From contig USMR01000068.1 in the NCBI GenBank assembly GCA_900555815.1, positions 1-5,782 of the forward strand: 5,782 nt of DNA. Direction: 5' to 3'. Origin of the DNA: an uncultured Collinsella sp. (GTDB taxonomy: Bacteria; Actinomycetota; Coriobacteriia; Coriobacteriales; Coriobacteriaceae). The notes under the pieces were generated by a model, which saw nothing but the letters and a program-made list of their open reading frames with translations, was not told the DNA's origin and did not search any database. Each line of letters starts with the position of its first letter. Position 1 is the first letter of the stretch. The position numbers and the translations under genes are program-made. Below, one piece after another: positions 1 through 5,638 of this stretch.

Positions 1-323
1 CGGCCGCGCGTCTTGGGACCAACGGGCATCATCATGGGCTCACCGGTATCGGTGGCGATGAGGCCGCGCTGCAGGCCGTCGGTCGAGGACATGGCGACCG
101 TGCGGACGACGCCGCCCGGAAGCTGGCTCTGGACCTCGAGGATCGTGCTCAGATGACCGATCGGGGTCTCGGCCTCGACCGTGAGCGCGTTGTAGATCGG
201 GGGCACCGCGCCGTCAAACTTGACGTCGACGACAGGGCCGATGATTCGCACGATGCGACCATCAGCGGCAGTCGTCTTCTTGGTGGCTTCCTCGACCGCA
301 AGCTTTACGGTGTTATTAGCCAT
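1..323 (-). CDS. atpD: F1 ATP synthase beta subunit, N-terminal part (3' end outside window)
   Basis: This is the catalytic beta subunit of cytoplasmic F1, which makes ATP from ADP and phosphate as gamma rotates. Only the first 107 codons are present; the P-loop and catalytic region lie beyond the left edge. Residues 22-36 (GRIVRIIGPVVDVKF) open the N-terminal beta-barrel typical of the family. They are followed by the barrel segments LPGGVVRTVAMSSTDGL (68-84) and GLIATDTGEPMMMPVG (87-102). About 20 residues rich in Lys, Glu, Ala and Thr precede the barrel, more than in most beta subunits, which begin only a few residues before it. The ATG shares one base with the atpG stop (TAATG), and GGAGGA sits six bases upstream, inside the end of atpG, which fixes the start and implies coupled translation. 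Identification is firm; length and completeness cannot be judged. Confidence 0.97.
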   Translation of the reverse strand, partial: MANNTVKLAVEEATKKTTAADGRIVRIIGPVVDVKFDGAVPPIYNALTVEAETPIGHLSTILEVQSQLPGGVVRTVAMSSTDGLQRGLIATDTGEPMMMPVGPKTRG

Positions 324-1231
324 TACTGTTCCTCCAATGCTGAGGCTCCGCCGACGATCTCGTTAATCTCGGTCGTGATCGAAGCCTGGCGCACGCGACT
401 ATACGTGCGGGTAAGGGTCGAGATGATCGCGGTGGCGTTTTCCGTCGCGGAGTGCATGGCCTTGCGGCGTGCACCCTGCTCGGCAGCCGCCGAATCGATC
501 ACGGCCTGGTAGATGACCGTCAGGATATAAGACGGCACAAGCTTGCCGAGAACATGCTCGGGAGAGGGCACGAACTCGAACGTGGACGAGATGCGCTTAG
601 GGGCGTCGGTCTCGTTCTTACGCGGACCGTGGGCCATAGCGATCATCTCGGGGTCGAGCGGCAACAGATGCTCGACGCGAAGCTCCTGATCCACGCGGTT
701 CTTGGCGTGGTGGTAGACAAGCTCGACACGGTCAAGCTCACCGGCACGATACGCATCGCAGATATGAGAGGAGATCATGCGGGCCTGATTGAAATCGGGC
801 TCAGAGGAGTTGCCCTCAAAGTGCATGACGACGTTTTCGCGGTCACGGAAATACGTGGCCGGTTTGCGCCCACACGCGATGATCTCGCACTCGATGCCGT
901 CGTTCGCCCAAGAAGCGGCGAGCTTTTCGGCCGTGCGCTCCACCGTCGTATTGAAACCGCCGGCAAGGCCGCGGTCCGAGGCAATAACGACAATCAGGCC
1001 ATGCTTGACGCTCTCATGCTTCTGCAGCATGGGATCGGTGCCCGAACAGGAGGCGTCGCCGGCGACCGTCAACATGACGTCGGTCAGCGCCTCCTTATAG
1101 GGCTCGGCCTGCTTGGAGCGATCGAGAGCACGACGGATCTTGGCCGTAGAGACCATCTCCATCGTGCGCGTGATCTGCTTGGTCGTGGTAACCGAGGAGA
1201 TTCGCTTCTTAATGTCGCGAAGGTTGGCCAT
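323..1231 (-). CDS. atpG: F1 ATP synthase gamma subunit
   Basis: Gamma is the central rotor shaft that links the c-ring to the alpha3beta3 head. The 302-residue length is normal to slightly long for bacteria. The N-terminal coiled-coil helix is clear at residues 7-35 (IKKRISSVTTTKQITRTMEMVSTAKIRRA in pattern). SDRGLAGGFN at 85-94 matches the conserved SDRGLCGG(L/F)N segment that begins the Rossmann-like middle domain. The C-terminal helix ends in RQASITTEINEIVGGASAL (281-299), the family signature. Residues around 200-216 (HGPRKNETDAPKR) form a charged stretch that may be a lineage-specific loop. The ATG follows the atpA stop after five bases, with GAGGAG inside the last codons of atpA as its ribosome binding site. 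The gene ends in TAATG with atpD. Confidence 0.98.
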   Translation of the reverse strand: MANLRDIKKRISSVTTTKQITRTMEMVSTAKIRRALDRSKQAEPYKEALTDVMLTVAGDASCSGTDPMLQKHESVKHGLIVVIASDRGLAGGFNTTVERTAEKLAASWANDGIECEIIACGRKPATYFRDRENVVMHFEGNSSEPDFNQARMISSHICDAYRAGELDRVELVYHHAKNRVDQELRVEHLLPLDPEMIAMAHGPRKNETDAPKRISSTFEFVPSPEHVLGKLVPSYILTVIYQAVIDSAAAEQGARRKAMHSATENATAIISTLTRTYSRVRQASITTEINEIVGGASALEEQ

Positions 1232-1236
1232 GGGGC

Positions 1237-2835
1237 TTAGTTCTCCTCTGATCCAGAAACATCCGAATGGTGCTTGGCCATGAACTGCTGCTTGAAGTCG
1301 CCGATGACGCGCAAGAGCTCAGCCTTGGTGTCATCATCGATCTTCTTGGCGCGAACCTTGTCGAGCAGCGAGCCAAAGCCATTGTCCATGTACTCGATGA
1401 GCTCGGCACGGAAAGGCAGCACGTCGGCAATCTCCAGGTCATCCAGGAAGCCCTCGTTGCCAGCGAACAGCGTAACGATCTGCTCGCCAACCTCAAACGG
1501 CTTGTAGCGCGGCTGCTTAAGGAGCTCGGTCATGCGGGCACCATGGGTCAGCTGCTTCTGAGTAGCCTCGTCAAGGTCGGAGCCAAACTGCGTAAAGCCA
1601 GCGAGCTCCTGATAGGAAGCGAGATCCAGACGGAGGTTGCCGGCGACCTGCTTCATGGCCTTGGTCTGCGCATCGCCACCGACGCGGGACACGGAGATGC
1701 CCACGTCGACTGCCGGGCGCTGGCCCTGGAAGAAGAGCTCGGTCTGCAGGTAGATCTGACCATCGGTAATGGAAATGACGTTGGTCGGAATGTAGGCCGA
1801 GACGTCGCCGTCCTGGGTCTCGATGATCGGCAGTGCCGTCATGGAGCCGTAACCGTTCTTCTTGGACATCTTGACGGCACGCTCAAGCAGACGAGAGTGC
1901 AGGTAGAAGATGTCGCCAGGATAGGCCTCGCGTCCGGGCGGACGATGCAGCGTCAGCGACATCTGACGGTAGGCCACAGCCTGCTTGGACAGGTCATCGT
2001 AGATGACGAGCACGTGGCCGCCGGGGTTGGTCTCGCTGGCGGGCTTGCCGTCCTCGCCGTTGTACATGAAGAACTCGCCGATAGCGGCACCGGCCATAGG
2101 CGCGATGTACTGCATAGGGGCGGAATCGGCAGCGGTGGCCGAAACGATGATGGTGTAGTCGAGCGCACCGTGCTGAGCGAGGGTCTCGCGGATGTTGGCA
2201 ACCGTGGAGGCCTTCTGGCCGATGGCGACATAGATGCAGACCATGCCCTTGCCGCGCTGGTTGAGGATAGCGTCGATGGCAATGGCGGTCTTACCGGTCT
2301 TACGGTCGCCGATGATGAGCTCTCGCTGACCGCGACCAATAGGCACCATGGAGTCGATGGCCAACAGGCCGGTCTGAACCGGCTCGCACACCGGGGTACG
2401 GTCGATGACGCCGGGGGCCTTGAACTCAATGGGACGACGGTGCGTGGCGACGATGTCGCCCAGGCCGTCGATGGGCTGGCCGAGCGGATTGACGACGCGG
2501 CCGAGCATGGCGCGGCTCACGGGGATATCCATAATGCGGCCAGTGGTGCGGCACTCGTCGCCTTCCTTGATGGAGTCGACGGCACCAAACAGAACGGCGC
2601 CGACCTCGTCACGGTCAAGGTTCTGGGCAAGGCCGAAGACGGTCTCACCGGTATCGGAGCTCTTGAACTCCAGAAGCTCGCCTGCCATGGCGCTCTTGAG
2701 GCCGGAGACGCGCGCGATGCCGTCGCCTACCTCGTCGACCGTTGAAACCTCATGCGTATCGACCGTCGCGGAGAGGCTCGTGAGCTGCTCCTGCAGTTTC
2801 TTGGCGATATCCTGGGCATTGAGGGTTTCGGACAT
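1237..2835 (-). CDS. atpA: F1 ATP synthase alpha subunit
   Basis: Alpha is the non-catalytic nucleotide-binding subunit of the F1 head. At 532 residues it is longer than the usual 500-515. Residues about 25-95 are the beta-barrel domain. The P-loop GDRKTGKT is at 176-183 (usually GDRQTGKT). The Walker B strand LVIYDD ends at 280-281. The alpha/beta signature [10 protein letters not shown] is at 374-383, followed by Arg384, the alpha arginine that reaches into the catalytic site of beta. Between GEFF (253-256) and HVLVIYDD (274-281) lie about 12 residues more than in E. coli ([14 protein letters not shown] region). The C-terminus ends in a short polar tail ([11 protein letters not shown]). It starts at an ATG in a TAATG junction with atpH, with GGAGGTG seven bases upstream. 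Confidence 0.99.
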   Translation of the reverse strand: MSETLNAQDIAKKLQEQLTSLSATVDTHEVSTVDEVGDGIARVSGLKSAMAGELLEFKSSDTGETVFGLAQNLDRDEVGAVLFGAVDSIKEGDECRTTGRIMDIPVSRAMLGRVVNPLGQPIDGLGDIVATHRRPIEFKAPGVIDRTPVCEPVQTGLLAIDSMVPIGRGQRELIIGDRKTGKTAIAIDAILNQRGKGMVCIYVAIGQKASTVANIRETLAQHGALDYTIIVSATAADSAPMQYIAPMAGAAIGEFFMYNGEDGKPASETNPGGHVLVIYDDLSKQAVAYRQMSLTLHRPPGREAYPGDIFYLHSRLLERAVKMSKKNGYGSMTALPIIETQDGDVSAYIPTNVISITDGQIYLQTELFFQGQRPAVDVGISVSRVGGDAQTKAMKQVAGNLRLDLASYQELAGFTQFGSDLDEATQKQLTHGARMTELLKQPRYKPFEVGEQIVTLFAGNEGFLDDLEIADVLPFRAELIEYMDNGFGSLLDKVRAKKIDDDTKAELLRVIGDFKQQFMAKHHSDVSGSEEN

Positions 2836-3311
2836 TAGGCTTCACCTCCGTACGAATTAGCAGAGTTTGCGAGGGTCTCCTGCGCGATGCGCAGCTGCGT
2901 CTTGACGGAAATGTCACGACGCTCGCCGCGGGCCTCGAGCACCAGGCCGCCCACGATAGACGGGTCGACCTGCTCGATAAGGAATACCTTGCGGCCGAAG
3001 TCCTGCTCGCATTTCTTAGTGATGGTTTGACGCAGCTCGTCGTCGAGCGGGATCGCCGTGGTGACGGTCACGCCCACTACATCCTCGTCTTCCTCGGCAA
3101 CATACTTAAAGGCAGCTGCCACCTTGGGAAGAAGGTCGAGCTGGTCGCGCTTGGACATGGTGTCGAGCACGGCGATGATCTCGGGGCTGGCAGAAGCCAG
3201 GCGCTCGATCATCTCGAGGTCCTCGAACACATGGTTCTCGGCCTTGGCGGCTTCCAGAAGGGAGCGCGCGTAGGTCTCGAGCACCTTGTCCTGATAGCGG
3301 CTAGTCGGCAT
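2835..3311 (-). CDS. atpH: ATP synthase delta subunit (OSCP homologue), short form
   Basis: Delta sits on top of F1 and ties the alpha N-termini to the peripheral stalk formed by b. It has 158 residues, against about 175-180 in E. coli and Bacillus. The N-terminal helical domain starts normally ([18 protein letters not shown], 5-22). The C-terminal part carries the family signature around [21 protein letters not shown] (116-136). The shortfall lies between them: the segment that normally contains a leucine-rich helix and an 'LLxxKxR'-like motif is missing, and residue 50 runs almost directly into the helix leading to [12 protein letters not shown] (78-89). The ATG lies inside atpF (11-bp overlap). 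AGGAAGCAGG, in the last codons of atpF, is only a moderate ribosome binding site, so expression probably depends on translation of atpF. Position in the operon and the C-terminal signature make the assignment safe. Confidence 0.94.
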   Translation of the reverse strand: MPTSRYQDKVLETYARSLLEAAKAENHVFEDLEMIERLASASPEIIAVLDTMSKRDQLDLLPKVAAAFKYVAEEDEDVVGVTVTTAIPLDDELRQTITKKCEQDFGRKVFLIEQVDPSIVGGLVLEARGERRDISVKTQLRIAQETLANSANSYGGEA

Positions 3312-3903
3312 TCAGGCTACCTGCTTCCTGGATGTAGCGCTCGATGAGCTTCTTCTGCTCGGCATCGTCCTCGAGTGCCTCGCCCACGATCTTGGGGGCG
3401 ACGGCAACGGACAGGTCGGCGATGGAGCGCGCGGCACCGGCGTAAATGGACTTGCGCTCGTCCTCGACGGTCGTATGGGCCTTGGCGATGATCTCCTCGG
3501 CCTCCTTGTGAGCAGCCTCGATGATACGGGCGCGCTCGGACTCGGCGTCCTTACGGGCCTCGAGAACAATGTCGGCAGCCTGACGACGGGCGTCGGTGAC
3601 GATCGAGTCGGACTCAGCGCGCTTGGCGATAGCCTCCTGCTTGGTCTTCTCGGCCTCGTCGAGGCTCTCCTCAATCTTCTTGCCGCGCTCCTCCATGGTT
3701 TTCATGATGCCCGGCAGGGCGACCTTGGCCAGCACGATCCAGATAATCAGGAAGGCGATAAGCGCCGGGATGAACTCCGCCATCTTAGGGATGAGGATGT
3801 CCGCACCGGCAGCGCCGTCCTCGGCGAACGCGGAAACCGGCATGAGCAGCGCGGCCGCGGACGCGGAGAGTGCGATCGCGCTCTTCTGGGATGAAAGATT
3901 CAT
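3301..3903 (-). CDS. atpF: Fo ATP synthase b subunit with N-terminal signal-like extension
   Basis: The b subunit is the peripheral stalk: one membrane helix and a long cytoplasmic coiled coil that stops F1 from turning with the rotor. It has 200 residues; E. coli b has 156. The usual protein begins near ILIPKMAEF (36-44), with the membrane helix at about 43-64 (FIPALIAFLIIWIVLAKVALPG). It continues into an Ala/Glu/Lys/Arg-rich heptad region (70-165) and a C-terminal delta-binding segment. Ahead of this are about 35 extra residues that look like a secretion signal: Lys7, a hydrophobic Ala/Ser/Leu core (9-21), then VSAFA-ED with an AxA-type cleavage site after residue 27. There is no lipobox cysteine. 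The ATG at 3903 has GGAG eight bases upstream, within the 15-bp gap to atpE. The internal Met41 (ATG at 3781-3783) has no Shine-Dalgarno sequence, so the long start is favoured. Confidence 0.95.
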   Translation of the reverse strand: MNLSSQKSAIALSASAAALLMPVSAFAEDGAAGADILIPKMAEFIPALIAFLIIWIVLAKVALPGIMKTMEERGKKIEESLDEAEKTKQEAIAKRAESDSIVTDARRQAADIVLEARKDAESERARIIEAAHKEAEEIIAKAHTTVEDERKSIYAGAARSIADLSVAVAPKIVGEALEDDAEQKKLIERYIQEAGSLNAD

Positions 3904-3918
3904 ACTTGACGCTCCGTG

Positions 3919-4113
3919 CTATTTAACGATCAGCGCGACAACGAAGCCGATCAGAGCCAGAGCCTCGCCGAAGGCGGAGCCCATGATGAAGACGGTGAAC
4001 ACGCGGCCCTGGACCTCAGGCTGACGGGCCATAGCACCCGTAGCACCCAGAGCAGACCCGCCGATAACAAGAACAGCGCCGATAACACCCACACCGTTAC
4101 CGATAACTCCCAC
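3919..4113 (-). CDS. atpE: Fo ATP synthase c subunit (rotor ring), short, GTG start
   Basis: The c subunit forms the membrane ring whose rotation is driven by ion passage. It has 64 residues; family members usually have 70-85. It is a two-helix hairpin: a Gly-rich helix 1 (about 2-27), the polar loop ARQPE (29-33) and helix 2 (about 39-63). Glu50 is the ion-binding carboxylate, exactly 20 residues after the loop Arg30, as Asp61 is after Arg41 in E. coli. Glu50 is followed by Ala, and helix 1 has no Gln, so the sodium-type ligand set is absent and protons are the likely ion. Only GTG can start it here: the frame is closed by TAA at 4138-4140 upstream, and AAAGGAGG lies four bases before the GTG. 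Compared with other c subunits about 11 residues are absent before helix 1. Confidence 0.95.
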   Translation of the reverse strand: MGVIGNGVGVIGAVLVIGGSALGATGAMARQPEVQGRVFTVFIMGSAFGEALALIGFVVALIVK

Positions 4114-4117
4114 GATT

Positions 4118-4125
4118 CCTCCTTT
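4118..4125 (-). promoter_or_regulatory. strong ribosome binding site of atpE
   Basis: AAAGGAGG, nearly a full match to the anti-Shine-Dalgarno sequence, lies four bases before the GTG at 4113. It is the strongest of the operon. It fixes the start of the short c subunit and fits the need for many c copies per enzyme. Confidence 0.8.
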
Positions 4126-4129
4126 GTCG

Positions 4130-4149
4130 TGCGTGTCTTATTTCACGCA
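4130..4149 (-). promoter_or_regulatory. intercistronic hairpin just upstream of the atpE ribosome binding site
   Basis: TGCGTG (4144-4149 read on the minus strand) pairs exactly with CACGCA (4130-4135 on the minus strand) around an 8-base A-rich loop, a perfect 6-bp stem. It ends four bases before AAAGGAGG of atpE. No T-run follows it, so it is not a terminator. It may block 5'-3' decay or mark an RNA cleavage point, letting atpE mRNA outlast atpB mRNA, or help keep the ribosome binding site open. Confidence 0.5.
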
Positions 4150-4237
4150 GGATAACCTTTTTATAACTGCCGGGCTCCATGGGTACGGGCACCGGCGGTT
4201 TAACGAATTGCCTTACCTTTAAGGCGCGAACGGAAGA

Positions 4238-5041
4238 CTACTCCTCCTCCGCGACCTCCTCTGCCTCGGAGACATACACGGCGGTAAGGACCGTGAAGAC
4301 GTAAGCCTGGATGGCGCCGACCACAAGCTCTATCGCATAGATCAGGATGAGGATGGCAAGCCAGGCCAGCGAAGGCAGGGCGCCGACGGCGTGGGCCGCG
4401 GAAACCTGCTGAAGCAGCGGCTGCATGAACATGCTCGCCATGATGGCGAACGAGCCCATGACCACGTGTCCTGCGAACATATTGCAGAACAGACGGACGG
4501 CGAGCGTGATGAGGCGCAGGAAGGTCGAGAAAAGCTCGACGACCCACACGAGCACGTTCATCGGGAAGCTCACGCCCTGCGGGGCGAGGCTCTTGATGTA
4601 GCCGATCACGCCGTGAGCCTTGCATCCGTAGTAGATGAAGTACACGAAGGCGAAGATGGCGAGCGCGGCGGTGGAGCCGATTGCACCGGTGCCGGGCTTC
4701 ATTCCCGGGATCAGGCCGATCATGTTATTGATCAGGATGAACAGGAAAAGCGAGCACAGGAACGGGAAGTGCTTCTTCCAGTTCTCACCCACGACGCCCT
4801 TGCCGATATCGTTCTCGACGTACTCGATGATGTACTCGAAACCGTTGACGAAGAAGCCCTTGGGAACCAGGGTCTGCTTCTTCTTGAACACGGCCAGGAC
4901 GATCAGGAGCACGATCGTGGAGACGATCAGCCAAAACGAGTACTGCGTGATGCCGCAGCTCAGATCGCCCACGACAGGGGTGGAGCTGAACTCGCTGACC
5001 AGATGATTAATCTCATCAGGCAGCTTTTCAAATATTTCCAC
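4238..5041 (-). CDS. atpB: Fo ATP synthase a subunit
   Basis: Subunit a is the stator membrane protein with the two half-channels that feed ions to the c-ring. It has 267 residues and about five to six membrane helices (for example 35-52, 93-112, 122-139, 162-183, 228-254). The essential arginine is Arg183 in AVRLFCNMFAGH (181-192), matching E. coli Arg210. Gln245 in AIQAYVFTVLTAVY matches E. coli Gln252. The E. coli pair Glu219/His245 appears swapped here as His192 and Glu238. The C-terminus is a short acidic tail (EAEEVAEEE). The start is GTG at 5041, three bases after the stop of the upstream small gene, whose last codons supply GAAAGG as the ribosome binding site. A 124-bp gap follows before atpE. 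Confidence 0.98.
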   Translation of the reverse strand: MEIFEKLPDEINHLVSEFSSTPVVGDLSCGITQYSFWLIVSTIVLLIVLAVFKKKQTLVPKGFFVNGFEYIIEYVENDIGKGVVGENWKKHFPFLCSLFLFILINNMIGLIPGMKPGTGAIGSTAALAIFAFVYFIYYGCKAHGVIGYIKSLAPQGVSFPMNVLVWVVELFSTFLRLITLAVRLFCNMFAGHVVMGSFAIMASMFMQPLLQQVSAAHAVGALPSLAWLAILILIYAIELVVGAIQAYVFTVLTAVYVSEAEEVAEEE

Positions 5042-5044
5042 GAC

Positions 5045-5356
5045 TTACCTTTCGACCTCATGAGGATCTCGCAGCGCCTTGGCGACGCGAACCGTGCAGG
5101 CGGCCATAAAGGCCACGAAGCCGATCGCCTCGCCCAGGAGGAACATGCGAAATGCCTCTCCGAACAACACAAACACAACCAAGGTAAAGACGAGCAGGGC
5201 GATTGCCGAGACCGCCAGACTCACCATACCCTTGAGCATGTCCGCATTCTGTTTATCGTCAAGAACCGGCTTGAGCGTAAAGACAAAGGGAAGGAAGGCA
5301 ATTGCGCCCGCGATGGCGCCTGCAACGATAGCGAGCAGATCGGCTATCTGAAACAT
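5045..5356 (-). CDS. small three-helix membrane protein, AtpI-like by position
   Basis: The gene encodes 103 residues with three predicted membrane helices (about 4-27, 43-65, 68-88), a short charged loop between the first two (KPVLDDKQNADMLKG) and a charged C-terminal tail (RVAKALRDPHEVER). It is the first gene of the operon and ends three bases before atpB. In many bacteria that slot holds atpI, an accessory protein proposed to help c-ring assembly or Mg2+ supply. I see no specific AtpI sequence motif, and E. coli AtpI has about 126 residues, so function is inferred from position and topology only. The ATG at 5356 is preferred, with GAGG six bases upstream. An in-frame GTG at 5368 (adding MRTP) with AAGGAAA just upstream is the alternative start. 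Confidence 0.8.
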   Translation of the reverse strand: MFQIADLLAIVAGAIAGAIAFLPFVFTLKPVLDDKQNADMLKGMVSLAVSAIALLVFTLVVFVLFGEAFRMFLLGEAIGFVAFMAACTVRVAKALRDPHEVER

Positions 5357-5418
5357 TGGCGTCCTCACTTTCCTTTTTTAACGCCTCACAGAACAGTTCC
5401 CGCCAAACATTGGTGACT

Positions 5419-5446
5419 ATTGTACGAGCCAATCGCTAAAGTACAA
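5419..5446 (-). promoter_or_regulatory. candidate atp operon promoter overlapping an inverted repeat
   Basis: On the minus strand TTGTAC (5446-5441) could be the -35 box and TACAAT (5424-5419, five of six matches to TATAAT) the -10 box, with a 16-base spacer. The start of transcription would be near 5412, giving a leader of about 55 bases before the ATG at 5356. TTGTAC and GTACAA (5420-5425) are exact reverse complements 15 bases apart, so the same bases could form an operator covering both promoter boxes. The -35 match is weak (three of six); the -10 is good. No other sigma-70-type pair in 5369-5638 looked better. Confidence 0.5.
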
Positions 5447-5463
5447 CCGAAAAAGCATCGGTT
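5445..5463. repeat. 6-bp inverted repeat next to the candidate -35
   Basis: AACCGA (5445-5450) and TCGGTT (5458-5463) pair around a 7-base A-rich loop. The repeat shares two bases with the candidate -35 element on its upstream side, so it could be an operator or an activator site. The short stem could also be chance. Confidence 0.3.
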
Positions 5464-5517
5464 AATACGCACCTGTTCGTTTTCTTAAGACCTTCTTTAT
5501 GCCGCAGGTACGGTAAT

Positions 5518-5549
5518 ACGTTTTTCTCGAACCCTGCAGGGCAAAACGT
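5518..5549. repeat. nested dyad: 7-bp arms around a 10-bp palindrome
   Basis: ACGTTTT (5518-5524) and AAAACGT (5543-5549) are reverse complements. Between them lies the perfect palindrome CCCTGCAGGG (5532-5541), off-centre. It sits between the upp hairpin and the candidate atp promoter. It could be a protein-binding site or a fold in a upp-atp read-through transcript. The sequence alone does not decide this. Confidence 0.4.
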
Positions 5550-5561
5550 CCGTTAACAGGA

Positions 5562-5596
5562 GTGCGCGCGGTCGCCTTTTGTTCGACCGCGCGCAC
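5562..5596 (-). terminator. 13-bp perfect hairpin after upp, probable transcript end or processing site
   Basis: Bases 5562-5574 and 5584-5596 are exact reverse complements (GTGCGCGCGGTCG / CGACCGCGCGCAC) around a 9-base loop. The stem is very GC-rich and lies 42 bases past the upp stop. On the upp-reading strand the bases after the stem (TCCTGTTAACGG) are not a clear T-run. It is therefore either an imperfect intrinsic terminator or a 3'-end stabilising hairpin. The other strand has a somewhat more T-rich tail (CGTTTCTTCGTATTT), but no plus-strand gene ends here. Confidence 0.6.
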
Positions 5597-5638
5597 CGTT
5601 TCTTCGTATTTGCAGCCGCAGCCGTCTTAGCCCAGCGA

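Larger units (their letters stand above)
4114..4237. other. atpB-atpE intergenic region
   Basis: This is the only long gap within the operon. Read on the minus strand it begins with a weak GC stem (GCCGG at 4169-4173 with CCGGC at 4192-4196, loop 18). It then has an AT-rich stretch with a direct repeat GTTAT-AAAAAG-GTTAT (about 4152-4167) and the hairpin at 4130-4149, and ends at the atpE ribosome binding site. TATAAA in the AT-rich stretch could be a -10 box, but no -35 is visible. No credible gene lies here. Confidence 0.5.

Noticed and set aside
452..1240. 262-codon open frame on the plus strand
   Set aside because: It is a shadow of atpG, which has clear family signatures on the other strand.
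1267..2745. 492-codon open frame on the plus strand
   Set aside because: It lies entirely antisense to atpA. Its composition is what GC-rich codons give when read backwards, and it has no recognisable domain.
3301..3311. Fusion of b and delta, as in mycobacteria
   Set aside because: atpF ends at a clear TAG, and atpH starts in another frame within the 11-bp overlap.
3781..3783. Internal ATG (Met41) as the true atpF start, which would remove the signal-like extension
   Set aside because: No ribosome binding site precedes it, while the upstream ATG has GGAG at good distance and normal spacing from atpE. The conserved ILIP segment also lies before Met41.
3919..4113. Sodium-coupled ATP synthase
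   Set aside because: The c-subunit carboxylate is followed by Ala, not Ser or Thr, and helix 1 has no Gln. The sodium ligand set is absent.
4097..4180. 27-codon basic leader ORF (ATG at 4178-4180, minus strand) overlapping the atpE start
   Set aside because: It has no Shine-Dalgarno sequence, a very Arg-rich product and no sign of selection. It is more likely chance.
4391..5416. 341-codon open frame on the plus strand
   Set aside because: It is antisense to atpB and the atpI-like gene and rich in Asp, Glu and His, as expected from reverse-reading membrane helices. It has no motif.
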